NCBI GenBank assembly: GCA_038533155.1
Contig: JBCAZH010000002.1
Location: 103,569 to 167,568, forward strand
Reading direction: 5' to 3'
DNA length: 64,000 bases
Origin: CALBPI01 sp038533155
GTDB taxonomy: Bacteria > Pseudomonadota > Gammaproteobacteria > Steroidobacterales > Woeseiaceae
The notes below the pieces were generated by a model, which worked only from the letters and a program-made list of their open reading frames with translations, was not told where the DNA came from and searched no databases. Below are positions 52,701 to 60,796 of the stretch, one piece after another; the first letter of the stretch is position 1; every line of letters begins with the position of its first letter. The translations under genes and the position numbers were made by a program.

Positions 52701-53023
52701 CAATTGAACACAACTGTGACGTCGGATTGTCCGGTCCGCGAAACAGAGCGGACCTGGCGAACGCCGCTGATTGTGCCGACCGCTTCTTCGATGGGCTTTG
52801 TAATTAGGCTCTCGAGCTCTTGTGGTGCCGCGCCCGGCAGTTCGGTGCGCACGGTCAGAGTGGGGTAGGACAAGTCCGGCAAAAGATTGACGGACAGGCG
52901 CTCCAACGAGACCCAGCCAAACATTACAATGGCTAGGAACAGCATTAACACTGTGACCGGGCGGCCGGTGGCCAGCCGCACCAACCAAAGGCTGCCGGCT
53001 TCCGCTTTCGTCGGTGTATTCAT
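49760..53023 (-). CDS. RND efflux permease (first of a tandem pair)
   Basis: A 1087-residue RND transporter. The N-terminus TGRPVTVLMLFLAIVMFGWV is TM1; periplasmic pore domains follow; the TM4 region GGIALAVGLLVDNAIVVLENIF carries the proton-relay Asp, and the second half has GMIMLAGIVVNNAIVMIDTINQLRD. It is longer than its partner because of an inserted segment of about 60 residues near 500-560 (KSFQELQETRDSGLWTK) between the two halves. It sits 3 nt downstream of the adaptor gene. Substrate range cannot be predicted from sequence. Confidence 0.94.
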   Translation of the reverse strand: MNTPTKAEAGSLWLVRLATGRPVTVLMLFLAIVMFGWVSLERLSVNLLPDLSYPTLTVRTELPGAAPQELESLITKPIEEAVGTISGVRQVRSVSRTGQSDVTVVFNWGTDMNLASVDVREKLDILELPLEAKRPLLLRFDPSSEPIMRLALGATDDRLLSEDRLKYLRQIAEDDIKDDFESVSGVAAAKVSGGLEDEVQIVVDQIKLSQLNLSIGEVANRLQAENVNLAGGRLEQGLRRFLVRTINEFESVEAFGEAIIATRAGRPVYLKDVADVSRGYKEREAITRVDGNEVIEIALYKEGDSNTVQVAGNIERKFGAISESLPESLQLQVIADQSQFIRSAVNDVKSAAMFGALFAVIVLYGFLGNARATFIVGVTIPVSVVGTFASMHLTDLSLNIMSLGGIALAVGLLVDNAIVVLENIFAKREQGFPMVEAAEKGTTEVAGAVFAATLTTIAVFFPMVFVSGIAGELFRDQSLTVTYALLFSLLLAVLLIPMLAATGARKSFQELQETRDSGLWTKIVALPVRLFVVIGRFVSFIFGYAGRVLTFLFGGLNAALAKIYAPALRWSMQHRASVCVAALVLFAGTMSLVPRLGSELIPQLSQGEFAINLRLAPGTPLNETDAIVSRAYEATRAIADVDKTFSVTGTGNRLDANPVDAGEHTAVLNLRMVSGSTREDEAAVMQQLRSSLDRIPGLTYDFERPALLALSTPLEIVYRGYNLDQLRTQAQSMAGQLEGDPRFADVRTNVEGGNPEIQITFDQERAAALGLVVRDIADSVVTSVRGNVATRYSWRDRKIDVTVKSVDSRSASIDDVRELIVNPGSARPVKLTDVADIRMATGPSEIRRFDQERVAVVSASITTGDLGTLAAQLQDQLNTTPLPEGMTVEVLGQSEEMERSLASMQFTLALAVFLVYLVMASQFESLTHPLVILFTIPLAMVGAVLALFVTGTTINVVAFIGMIMLAGIVVNNAIVMIDTINQLRDSGIERGVAIEQGARTRLRPIMMTTLTTALGLLPMALGLGEGAEVRTPMAITVIGGLLTSTLLTLIVIPVVYSLLDRKKTEVDEKADASNPSRTPFTPDGQLA

Positions 53024-53026
53024 GGC

Positions 53027-54199
53027 TTAGTTCCGGACGCTGGCGACTGCACCCACCGGTTCCCCGGCATCACTTTCTTGCGCGGGTTCCGGATCGCCGA
53101 TAACGCGAACTTTCGAACCGTCGCGGAGTGCCGCTTGGCCGACGACAACAACTCTCGCGCCGTCCGATAGACCGTCGAGTACGGCAACGTCGTTCTCCCA
53201 GCTGTAACCGGTCGTCACCCCGACGCGTTTCGCGACGCCGGCGTCCACGATGTACACGATCTTGCCCGATTGGGTTTCGATCAATGCGTCTTGAGGCAGG
53301 AGTAGGGCGTCAACTTGGCGATCGTAGATCACAGCAAACCGGCCGAACATGCCTGGCTTAAGGCGACCCGAATCGTCTTCAATTTCGACCGTCGCCTTAA
53401 AGGTCCCGGATTCCGCGTCGACCGTTGGGCTAATTCGGGCGATCACGCCGTCAAACGTTTCGTTCGGTAACGCATCGATTGATAGTTTTACCTGCTGTTC
53501 CGCAGCGATTCTGCCGAACTCGCGTTCCGGAACAAACAGGTTCGCGACCAGCGGGTCCAACGCTGTGATCCGGAATGTTGATGCGTTCTGAGCAATGGTA
53601 TTGCCAACCTTGATATCGCGTTGCGAGACGACGCCGTCAATCGGTGCGCGAATCGTGGTGTAGCGATACTGAAGCTCAGCAAGCTTGTTGGCTGCCCGGA
53701 GTGCATCAAGATCAAACTTAGTCGTTTCAAACGCGCTAGCGGCTACCAGACCACGTTCATGCAGCTCTAAGTTTCGGTTGTATTCTTGTTCGAGTTTGGC
53801 AAGGTTCGCCCGAGATTGTTCCAGTTCTAATCGAAGCTGATCGCCGTCCAATCGCGCCAGGACGTCACCGCGCTTTACGCGATCGCCTTCCTCAACCAGG
53901 ATTTGCCGAACCTCTCCGCCGACCTTCGCGACGACGGTCGCTTCGTCGAATGCTTCGAGTGACGCAGCGCCGGTATAAGCGGCAAACACATCACCGCGTT
54001 CAATATCGATGACTTCGACCGGAATTACTGGCGCGTCTTCGTCCTCGCCATTTTCTGTTGTCGAATCCTCCGCGGCTGTCTCCGTTTCTGCGGTTTGAGC
54101 AGCTGCGTCATCGTCTGTACTTTGGTCCGCGCATCCGGCGAGCAAGCCAAGCAGCACAATACTCAACAAAAATGTCAGATTCGTGGTGCGTGATGTCAT
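53027..54199 (-). CDS. RND efflux periplasmic adaptor lipoprotein
   Basis: Membrane-fusion protein linking the pumps to an outer-membrane channel. The 390-residue protein has a lipoprotein signal (LLAGC, Cys23), a long acidic Asp/Glu/Thr linker (24-58), the lipoyl/barrel-sandwich domain (AKVGGEVRQILVEEGDRVKRGDVLARLD), an alpha-hairpin (about 115-170), and beta-barrel and membrane-proximal domains. ATG at 54199 overlaps the stop of a small upstream gene as ATGA. It is followed directly by the permease genes. Confidence 0.93.
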   Translation of the reverse strand: MTSRTTNLTFLLSIVLLGLLAGCADQSTDDDAAAQTAETETAAEDSTTENGEDEDAPVIPVEVIDIERGDVFAAYTGAASLEAFDEATVVAKVGGEVRQILVEEGDRVKRGDVLARLDGDQLRLELEQSRANLAKLEQEYNRNLELHERGLVAASAFETTKFDLDALRAANKLAELQYRYTTIRAPIDGVVSQRDIKVGNTIAQNASTFRITALDPLVANLFVPEREFGRIAAEQQVKLSIDALPNETFDGVIARISPTVDAESGTFKATVEIEDDSGRLKPGMFGRFAVIYDRQVDALLLPQDALIETQSGKIVYIVDAGVAKRVGVTTGYSWENDVAVLDGLSDGARVVVVGQAALRDGSKVRVIGDPEPAQESDAGEPVGAVASVRN

Positions 54200-54537
54200 C
54201 GTTTGTTCCCTGTTGAATGATCAGTTTCGTTGCTAACCCCATACTTGGATGACTGGGGCGGCGAAATGGTTGCACTGGTTGGGGTCAGTTTCGGCTCACC
54301 GCTCGTCATTGAAGCGGCAAACCCATCGGTTTCAGTAGGTGCGAATTCCAGTTCAGGCAAAAACATCCCAACAGCAGGCAGTTGCGGTTGCGACGGTTCG
54401 TTTTGCGTGATCTGTGATCGGTCGGAGTAGCTCAGAATGACGGCCGCTGTCAGCGTGGAGAGGGCAAGTGCCAATGACCCGCGGATTTCGGCAACGTGGC
54501 GTCGTGAAGGTCGGTTTGCGGGTTGACTGACAAGCAT
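54196..54537 (-). CDS. small one-TM protein, first gene of the efflux operon
   Basis: A 113-residue protein of unknown function. It has a basic N-terminus (RPSRRHVAEIRG), one hydrophobic helix (about 21-37) and a Pro/Ser/Thr-rich remainder with no recognisable domain. It overlaps the adaptor start by 4 bp and starts 23 bp after the palindromic operator. Without it the adaptor mRNA would have a leader of more than 330 nt, which argues that it is real, but no homology supports it. Confidence 0.5.
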   Translation of the reverse strand: MLVSQPANRPSRRHVAEIRGSLALALSTLTAAVILSYSDRSQITQNEPSQPQLPAVGMFLPELEFAPTETDGFAASMTSGEPKLTPTSATISPPQSSKYGVSNETDHSTGNKR

Positions 54538-54559
54538 CTGGATGCCCGATTTACTGTAC

Positions 54560-54585
54560 TAGTGTTGTAGTAAGATATAACACTA
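54560..54585 (-). promoter_or_regulatory. operator-like palindrome in the efflux operon promoter
   Basis: Perfect 7-bp arms TAGTGTT (54560-54566) and AACACTA (54579-54585) flank a 12-bp spacer, an arrangement usual for TetR-family operators. On the minus strand a TTGTTT (-35-like) and a TACAAC (-10-like, 16-nt spacing) bracket it, so a bound repressor would block the RND operon. No regulator gene is adjacent. Confidence 0.5.
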
Positions 54586-54621
54586 AAACAATAGTGCGCA
54601 ACCCCTAGCGCATGACAGTTT

Positions 54622-54656
54622 TGTAAAACGACAACGGGCTCCGAAGAGCCCGTTGT
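54622..54656 (-). terminator. intrinsic terminator of prc
   Basis: On the minus strand, 11-bp arms ACAACGGGCTC and GAGCCCGTTGT close a TTCG tetraloop, followed by CGTTTTAC. It lies 21 nt past the prc stop and insulates the efflux operon downstream. The hairpin is symmetric, but the plus-strand side has only a short T run. Confidence 0.8.
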
Positions 54657-54677
54657 TTATAAACAAGTTTTTTGGGT

Positions 54678-56780
54678 TTAGCCGCCGCTATCTGTAGCCT
54701 GTCGCAGCCTCGCCATACCTTGAGGAGTGGTCATTTCGATCATGTCAGCGACCACATCGGCCGCCTCGTTCAAGACAATGTCGGGCGTGTCTGCGGCTTC
54801 AAGTGCTTCAAGATCCGCCAATGGCTCGAGGCCATTGGCAACGCGACGCTCGTTCTCGCGCGCGAGTCGTGCGGCCTGGAAGGCTTCACGCTCCGACTTG
54901 CGGGTTTCCAGGTTCAACGAAACTGTCTCTCGGTTTCGATTGTTGGAGATCGCCTCGAAATCGTCCAATAGGAAGAGGTGATCCGGATCATTCGCGGCAC
55001 GAGTCTCCAGAGCTGCGCTCAGCAGCGCAATCTGATCGTCTAGTGGTCCACGCGCGCTAAACCGAGTGCTTTGTATTTGATCCCAGGGTAGGGCTCTGGG
55101 TCGAGTACTCTCGCCGAACTCGTCGACGTCGATGAGCGATGGCAGGGTGATGTCGGGCAGTACGCCGCGATTCTGAGTGCTATCACCGGTCACCCGGTAA
55201 TATTTGCCAATCGTCAACGTCAGCTGGCCGAGTCCATCGCCCTCGCTCCGCGGTACGAACTGGTCAAGGTTGTACAGATTCTGCACGGACCCCTTTCCAA
55301 AGGTCTGTTGGCCGAGGACCACGCCACGTTCGTAGTCTTGGATGGCGCCTGCAAAAATCTCAGATGCCGACGCGCTGAATCGATCGACCAAGACCGCCAG
55401 AGGTCCGTCGTAGGCGACACTGCGTACGGGATCCTTCAGCACCTCAACTTTAGAGTGTGAGTAACGCAATTGGACAACCGGACCTTGGTCGATGAACAGT
55501 CCGGATAGCATTGTGGCTTCGGTGAGGTGGCCGCCGCCGTTACCGCGCAGGTCCATGACGACCCCATCGATATTCTCGGCTTTGAGTTCCTCGAGAATCC
55601 GTTGGACATCCCGAGTCGTGCTCTTAAAGTCTCGATCACCCGCCTGTTGTGCTTGATAGTCGCGGTAGAAGCTTGGGACCTCGATGACGCCGATTCGCAG
55701 CGTTTTATCTTCCCGTGGCACCTCGATAACTTCATGCTTGGCCGCCTGTTCTTCCAGTTTGACCTGGCCGCGGGTGATCTCAAGCACGTTCATTGCATCA
55801 CCAGGCATCGCGCCGCCCGGCAGGATTTGCAGTCGAACGACGGTGTCCCTCGGCCCACGGATCAGCTGAACCACGTCATCGAGGCGCCAGCCGATCACAT
55901 CGACCATTTCGCCGTCTGCGCCTTCTCCTACGCCAACGATGCGATCCGCGGTTTCGAGTGTGCCGTCAATGTCAGCAGGGCCTCCGGGAATCACATTCAT
56001 CACTTTGACGAACTCATCTTCAAGCTGGAGCGATGCGCCAATTCCAAAATAAGACAAACTCATCTGGATCCGATATTCCTCGGAGTTTCGAGGTGAGAGA
56101 TAGCTTGAGTGCGGGTCGAGCGTGCGCGCGAATGCATTCATGAATATCTCAAAGACATCGTCCGAGTTGACCTGGTCGACGCGCTTGGATTGGCGCGCGT
56201 ATCGCTTGCGAAGTTTTTCTCGACTTTCATCTTCGGTGCTATCGGTCAGCAAGAGATTTAGAAGGTCGTTTTTCACCCGTTGGCGCCAGATTTCGTCGAG
56301 TTCCGCTTTGTTGCTGGCCCAACTCAAATCTTCTCGGTCGAACGCAAAAGACTCATCGATCGTGAAATCCTGCTCTTGCTCGAGCGTTGTCGCAGCATAG
56401 TTCCAACGTTCTCGAGCACGCGTTTGGTAGACACGGAATATTTCAAACACTGGGTCCAGTGAGGCGCCTACCACCATATTATCGATGCGATTTCGATACT
56501 TCTGGAAGCGCGCAATGTCGGCGTCTAGGAAGTACAATTTATTGCCGTCCAACGCCTCGATATACATGTCGAGAACTTGGGAGGACAAATCATCGTCGAC
56601 TTCCGTGCGAGTGTAGTGCGATTTCTCAATGAATCGGGTTACTAAGGAGCTGATTCGGTGATGTTGTGCGGTCGGCGCGATCGGATCATCGGTGGTTTCG
56701 TTGGCAAAGACTGCTGAACTGGATAGACAAACAGCGATCAGAGCGATCACGAATTGGGTCGCACGCGAAATCAAACTCAT
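54678..56780 (-). CDS. prc: tail-specific carboxy-terminal protease Prc
   Basis: Periplasmic serine protease that degrades proteins with non-polar C-termini and trims peptidoglycan hydrolases. The 700-residue protein has a signal peptide (1-26), a helical N-terminal domain, a PDZ domain (about 235-340), the catalytic core with FSASASEIF (469-477) and general-base Lys496 in TFGKGSVQ, and the DUF3340 C-terminal part. It has its own terminator. Its place beside the efflux operon is not conserved elsewhere to my knowledge. Confidence 0.95.
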   Translation of the reverse strand: MSLISRATQFVIALIAVCLSSSAVFANETTDDPIAPTAQHHRISSLVTRFIEKSHYTRTEVDDDLSSQVLDMYIEALDGNKLYFLDADIARFQKYRNRIDNMVVGASLDPVFEIFRVYQTRARERWNYAATTLEQEQDFTIDESFAFDREDLSWASNKAELDEIWRQRVKNDLLNLLLTDSTEDESREKLRKRYARQSKRVDQVNSDDVFEIFMNAFARTLDPHSSYLSPRNSEEYRIQMSLSYFGIGASLQLEDEFVKVMNVIPGGPADIDGTLETADRIVGVGEGADGEMVDVIGWRLDDVVQLIRGPRDTVVRLQILPGGAMPGDAMNVLEITRGQVKLEEQAAKHEVIEVPREDKTLRIGVIEVPSFYRDYQAQQAGDRDFKSTTRDVQRILEELKAENIDGVVMDLRGNGGGHLTEATMLSGLFIDQGPVVQLRYSHSKVEVLKDPVRSVAYDGPLAVLVDRFSASASEIFAGAIQDYERGVVLGQQTFGKGSVQNLYNLDQFVPRSEGDGLGQLTLTIGKYYRVTGDSTQNRGVLPDITLPSLIDVDEFGESTRPRALPWDQIQSTRFSARGPLDDQIALLSAALETRAANDPDHLFLLDDFEAISNNRNRETVSLNLETRKSEREAFQAARLARENERRVANGLEPLADLEALEAADTPDIVLNEAADVVADMIEMTTPQGMARLRQATDSGG

Positions 56781-56887
56781 AAATATGCTTCCTGACTGTA
56801 GGTTTGAAACGAGTCGATGAGAACTTGTAGCACTGTTTCCACTATGAATACTAGGGCAAACGCCGCATTCGCAGCGTATCCCGCACT

Positions 56888-57205
56888 ATGTCCAACTCAA
56901 GTGCAGGTATTGACGTGCGTCCTTTAACCATAATCACCGGTATTGTCATGGGCTCTTCGGTGGCTATTTCACTGGGCTTGCTTGTGGCTGTCATCGTGTA
57001 TCTTGCGGTTGGGCTCGATGAGCCTCGGGTCCAAGAGGAGTTTCCGGCACTGACCGGCAGTATCGGCATGTTCCTCATTCTGACCGCCACTAGCGCCGCA
57101 AGTTTCGCCGCCCTCATCAAAACCCATCGTTTGCGCTGGGTTTGCCAGGTCGCCATGTGGGGTAGCGTGCTTTGGATTGGCTACCGCTACTGGCCCGCGA
57201 GCTGA
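56888..57205 (+). CDS. hypothetical three-TM membrane protein
   Basis: A 105-residue integral membrane protein with hydrophobic helices at about 14-42, 57-77 and 83-100 and a short loop (GLDEPRVQEEF) between the first two. No family recognised. It is divergent from prc. Its 3' end overlaps the next minus-strand gene by 19 bp. Confidence 0.6.
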   Translation: MSNSSAGIDVRPLTIITGIVMGSSVAISLGLLVAVIVYLAVGLDEPRVQEEFPALTGSIGMFLILTATSAASFAALIKTHRLRWVCQVAMWGSVLWIGYRYWPAS

Positions 57206-57462
57206 ATCGCGCGACGATAGATCCTAGCGAGCAACTGGGCGGTTTCAGCCGGACTCAAAGTCTCAACGCCTGGTAGTTCGGCGATGGCGGTCTGCGCCAT
57301 CGTTGCACTTTCAGGAAGTTCCCGCATCAACGAGAGCGACTCGTAATCGTCAGCCATCTGGAGAAGGTCCGCCAAACTCGGCCCGCCGCCTTCCGCTACG
57401 GACTGGGCGATTCGCTGAGCGACCTCACGCTCGAGCGCATCCAGGCCCGCCGTGTCCGTCAC
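57187..57462 (-). CDS. hypothetical small soluble protein
   Basis: A 91-residue acidic, mostly helical protein (LSPAETAQLLARIYRRAIQLAGQ at its end) starting at GTG 57462. No motif recognised. It is 33 nt downstream of the DUF1232 gene on the same strand, so it may be co-transcribed with it. Modest support: codon use looks normal for the window. Confidence 0.5.
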   Translation of the reverse strand: MTDTAGLDALEREVAQRIAQSVAEGGGPSLADLLQMADDYESLSLMRELPESATMAQTAIAELPGVETLSPAETAQLLARIYRRAIQLAGQ

Positions 57463-57495
57463 GGCTTTACTCGATCGTCCCTGCTAGGGCCAGAC

Positions 57496-58059
57496 CTAAA
57501 AAATCGAGAAAGGGGACTTACGGCGTCGGCCACCTGAGATTGGGCCTCGGCGGCGGCGACGCATCCGGGAGTGCAGCTCAGCACGGCGCCCTGCCAACCA
57601 TTGTTCACGGGTAACTTCATCGTCGCCGCTTCGCTTGGCCTCCTCCCGGCTGCGGTAGCTGCAGAAGTCTTCATACGCTTCAACTTCATGTTTCAACTCG
57701 CGTACGACTAACTCCACCATGATTGCATCGTCGAGAAATCCGAGCCCAGGTATATGGTCGGGAATGAGGTCTTCCGCCTCGCCGAAGTAGGCGAGCGCGC
57801 TCAACACACGATGGGTTTCCTCGTCGGGCAGTTGCCACTCGCTGTCCGTCAGCATCGACGTCATCACTTTGAGCTTGACGAGACGCTCAGAGATGAAATC
57901 CGGAACTTCGGCGTTTTGGACCTCGACCAAAAGTGCCTCTGCGGCCCCAATGATGTCGGCATCGGATAACGTTTTAACGTTCTTTTCCGCCTGCTGCATG
58001 ATGGTCTTGAAATGCTTGAGATCCTTCTCACTGAGATCGAAGCTTATGCGTAGAGACAT
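57496..58059 (-). CDS. DUF1232 (YkvA-like) protein
   Basis: A 187-residue protein with an N-terminal helical region and a DUF1232 core, ALAYFGEAEDLIPDHIPGLGFLDDA, matching the family's phenylalanine/DLIPD/lGxlDDA pattern, then a basic tail of arginines (MRRRRRGPISGGRRRK). Members are small, often membrane-associated proteins of unknown function. The basic tail could bind nucleic acid or acidic lipid. It stands between dps and a small hypothetical gene. Confidence 0.78.
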   Translation of the reverse strand: MSLRISFDLSEKDLKHFKTIMQQAEKNVKTLSDADIIGAAEALLVEVQNAEVPDFISERLVKLKVMTSMLTDSEWQLPDEETHRVLSALAYFGEAEDLIPDHIPGLGFLDDAIMVELVVRELKHEVEAYEDFCSYRSREEAKRSGDDEVTREQWLAGRRAELHSRMRRRRRGPISGGRRRKSPFSIF

Positions 58060-58166
58060 GCCACCCTCTGAGCCACTGGTAATAATAATGGGCAGAGCCT
58101 ACGTGCGACTCCGAACATCGTCAACTCGGACGCCGCTGTTGCTGCGGCAGTCATGGATTGGAGGTC

Positions 58167-58637
58167 CTAGCTTTCGAGTAAGCTTCTGAGCATCCAGGCA
58201 TTCTTTTCGTGAATTTGCATTCTTTGGGTCAGTAGATCTGCGGTTGGCTCATCATTCGCCTCATCGACGAGCGGCATGACCGAACGCGCGGTTCTCGCCA
58301 CGGCTTCCTGCGCCGCGACCAACTGACGAATCATTGACTGCGCGTCGGGGTTGCCAGTCTCCTCTTCAATCACCGACAGATCGCTGAACGCGGCGTACGA
58401 ACCCGGGGCGAAAACACCGAGTGCTCGAATTCGCTCCGCAATCTCGTCTACTGCCGTTGCCAGTTCGGTGTACTGCGTCTCGAACAACGTGTGGAGCGTC
58501 GCAAACATGGGGCCGGTCACATTCCAATGAAAGTTGTGTGTCTTGAGATAAGTCGTATAGCTATCCGCGAGCAGCCGCGAGAGTCCTTGGGCAATCGCTT
58601 CGCGGTCTTGTTTTTCGATGCCGATATCAATTTCCAT
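58167..58637 (-). CDS. dps: Dps family DNA-binding/ferritin-like protein
   Basis: Twelve-subunit mini-ferritin that oxidises and stores iron and protects DNA during stress. The 156-residue protein has the ferroxidase residues in the spacing of E. coli Dps: His37 (NFHWNVTG), His49, Glu53, Asp64 and Glu68. The N-terminal tail is short and acidic (MEIDIGIEKQ) without the lysines that bind DNA in E. coli, so DNA binding may be weak. It is divergent from the M28 peptidase gene. Confidence 0.94.
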   Translation of the reverse strand: MEIDIGIEKQDREAIAQGLSRLLADSYTTYLKTHNFHWNVTGPMFATLHTLFETQYTELATAVDEIAERIRALGVFAPGSYAAFSDLSVIEEETGNPDAQSMIRQLVAAQEAVARTARSVMPLVDEANDEPTADLLTQRMQIHEKNAWMLRSLLES

Positions 58638-58766
58638 CTCGAGCTCCTCGTTCGCTGAACGTGTGAATTTGACATCTATGATACGAGGGGTTGTTACTTC
58701 ATTACAGTTGAAAACCTGAATGCGCGCGATAGCCTTACCGCATCGTAAGAGAGAGGAATCTGATCA

Positions 58767-60431
58767 ATGCGTTCGAATGTAAAACAGTGTCTAGTGTCCT
58801 TGGCGTTAGCTGCAGCGGTCTCCGGTTGTGGCCAAGACACCAGCGAGCCTGCGGTTGAGGCGGCGAGGGCTGAGATTTCAATCGAACGCTATCGCGCAGA
58901 TGTCAGCACGCTGTCCAGCGACGAGTTCGAGGGCCGCGCCCCTTCGTCCGAGGGCGAGCGAAAGACGGTTGAGTACCTGATAGAGGGGTTTAAAGCCGCC
59001 GGTGCGGTCGGTGGCAATGACGGTGAATTCACACAGGCCGTCCCGCTGGTCGCGATTACTGCCACTGAGGTGAGTCCCCTTCGGATAGGAACGGAAGACG
59101 GCGCGATCGAGCTTGCGCCTGGTAGACAAGCGGTCACCTGGACCAAACAAGTGGTTGAGTCTGTGGCCGTTGACGAGTCGCCGATGGTGTTTGTGGGCTA
59201 CGGTATCGTCGCGCCCGAATATGGTTGGAACGACTACGAGGGTGTCGACGTTGCGGGAAAAACCGTTGTCATGTTGGTCAACGACCCCGGGTTCGTGACA
59301 GGCGATGACGCCTTGTTCACCGGGCGTCGTATGACCTACTACGGTCGCTGGACGTACAAATTTGAAGAAGCCGCTCGGCAAGGGGCGACGGGCGCGATTT
59401 TGGTCCACGAAACAGAGGCAGCGGGGTATCCGTGGCTCGTGGTTGCTGGTGGCTGGACCGGACCGCAGTTCGACTTGGAGCGCGAAAACGGCAACGCGGA
59501 TCGGGCCGTTTTTGAAGGCTGGATCAGTAGCGCCAGTGCGAACGAGGTATTCGACGCGGCGGGTATGGACTTCGCAGCTTCCGCCCAGGCGGCAACGCAA
59601 CGTGGATTTAAGGCGCAACCGATGCCGACAACAGCGTCGGTTTCCATCTCAAATAGTCTTGAGCGCTCGAACTCGCAAAACGTAGTCGCACTGTTGCCCG
59701 GTGATGAGGCGCCCGATGAGTACGTCGCGTTCTCGGCACATTGGGATCACCTTGGTATCGTGGACAATGGGGAGGAAGACGGCGTGTTCAACGGTGCGGT
59801 GGACAACGCGACGGGGACCGCCGCAATGCTAGAGCTTGCGCGCGTATTGGGGGCCGAGCCGCGGCGCAGAAGCTTGCTGTTCGTTGTGGTTACCGCGGAG
59901 GAGTCGGGTTTGTTGGGCTCCGCTTGGTTCGCACAAAACCCTACGGTCCCCCTTGAGCGGACGGCTGGACTGATCAACATCGATGCGATGAGCATTATCG
60001 GACCGACGCGCGATGTCACGATGATCGGCTACGGCAGTTCGTCGTTGCAGGACTACCTCACCGCAGCGGCGGCTGCGCAGTCGCGGACCGTTGAGGACGA
60101 ACCTACGCCGGAGAAAGGCTTCTTTTATCGCTCTGACCACTTCAATTTTGCTAAGGCAGGCGTGCCTGTCTTGTACGCGAAAGGCGGTGTCGACCATCTT
60201 GTTCACGGGCGTGAGTACGGACAAACGGCGTTGGCCGAACATACGTCGACGCGCTACCACCGTCCCTCCGATGAAATCCATGAGGGGTGGGATTTCGATG
60301 GGCTGTTGGCGGATCTAGAGTTGTATCGGAGTGTCGCGGAGCGCCTCGCCAACACCGATGATTGGCCAATCTGGTCGGAACAGAGCGAGTTCCGCGGTGT
60401 GCGCGAGGCGAGCAAATCCGCGCGCGAGTAG
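58767..60431 (+). CDS. M28 family zinc peptidase lipoprotein with PA insert
   Basis: Exported aminopeptidase-like enzyme. The 554-residue protein has a lipoprotein signal (VSGC, Cys21), an M28 core split by a PA (protease-associated) domain (about 135-290), and the dinuclear zinc ligands in SAHWDHLG, GAVDNATG, TAEESGLLG, NIDAMS and STRYHRPSDE. ATG at 58767 has AGAGAGGAAT upstream. It probably releases N-terminal residues from peptides in the periplasm or at the surface. Similar genes are abundant in protein-degrading marine Gammaproteobacteria. Confidence 0.92.
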   Translation: MRSNVKQCLVSLALAAAVSGCGQDTSEPAVEAARAEISIERYRADVSTLSSDEFEGRAPSSEGERKTVEYLIEGFKAAGAVGGNDGEFTQAVPLVAITATEVSPLRIGTEDGAIELAPGRQAVTWTKQVVESVAVDESPMVFVGYGIVAPEYGWNDYEGVDVAGKTVVMLVNDPGFVTGDDALFTGRRMTYYGRWTYKFEEAARQGATGAILVHETEAAGYPWLVVAGGWTGPQFDLERENGNADRAVFEGWISSASANEVFDAAGMDFAASAQAATQRGFKAQPMPTTASVSISNSLERSNSQNVVALLPGDEAPDEYVAFSAHWDHLGIVDNGEEDGVFNGAVDNATGTAAMLELARVLGAEPRRRSLLFVVVTAEESGLLGSAWFAQNPTVPLERTAGLINIDAMSIIGPTRDVTMIGYGSSSLQDYLTAAAAAQSRTVEDEPTPEKGFFYRSDHFNFAKAGVPVLYAKGGVDHLVHGREYGQTALAEHTSTRYHRPSDEIHEGWDFDGLLADLELYRSVAERLANTDDWPIWSEQSEFRGVREASKSARE

Positions 60432-60465
60432 TCGACCTTAGAGTTGCGCCAGGGCGAGCCGGGCG

Positions 60466-60729
60466 CTATTTGGTGTTGTAAGGATCGAAGCCTTCGGCTT
60501 CGATCTTTTTCATTGCGTCTTCGGTCAAAACCAAAAGTTCCTCTGTCGGCTCATCCTCCGCAACCCCATAACGCCGCTTCTTGGGTTTCGGGGGAGGTAC
60601 CGTGCGGTCTTGATCCGGCAAAAGGTCAGGTGCGATGCCACGCCCGATCCGGGTATCCGGAGGCGCCACGTCCTGTTGCGACGATGCCGTCTTTCGTCGT
60701 TCGAGCCAGTTCTTGATCCAACTAATCAC
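60466..60729 (-). CDS. hypothetical small charged protein
   Basis: An 87-residue protein from GTG 60729, with a basic amphipathic N-terminus (SWIKNWLERRK), a Pro/Lys-rich middle (VPPPKPKKRR) and an acidic end. No family recognised. GGGAG lies about 11 nt upstream and a near-palindrome lies 22 bp before the start. It converges with the M28 gene, 34 bp between stops. Confidence 0.55.
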   Translation of the reverse strand: MISWIKNWLERRKTASSQQDVAPPDTRIGRGIAPDLLPDQDRTVPPPKPKKRRYGVAEDEPTEELLVLTEDAMKKIEAEGFDPYNTK

Positions 60730-60751
60730 GTTTGTAGGAACTCCCGCTATG

Positions 60752-60771
60752 TTCTTGTAAATATACAGGAA
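60752..60771. promoter_or_regulatory. 20-bp near-palindrome in the small-gene promoter region
   Basis: TTCTTGTA and TACAGGAA (7 of 8 bases complementary) flank AATA. On the minus strand a TATATT lies at its centre with CTGCAA 18 nt upstream, so it may be an operator on a promoter for the gene starting at 60729. It resembles a LexA box in base content, but the CTGT-to-ACAA spacing is 6, not 8. Confidence 0.3.
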
Positions 60772-60796
60772 TGACTAATTTTCTTGCAGGCGAACG

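Noticed and set aside
60752..60771. LexA (SOS) box
   Set aside because: Half-site spacing is 6 instead of the 8 needed for CTGT-N8-ACAG, and one half-site is ACAA.
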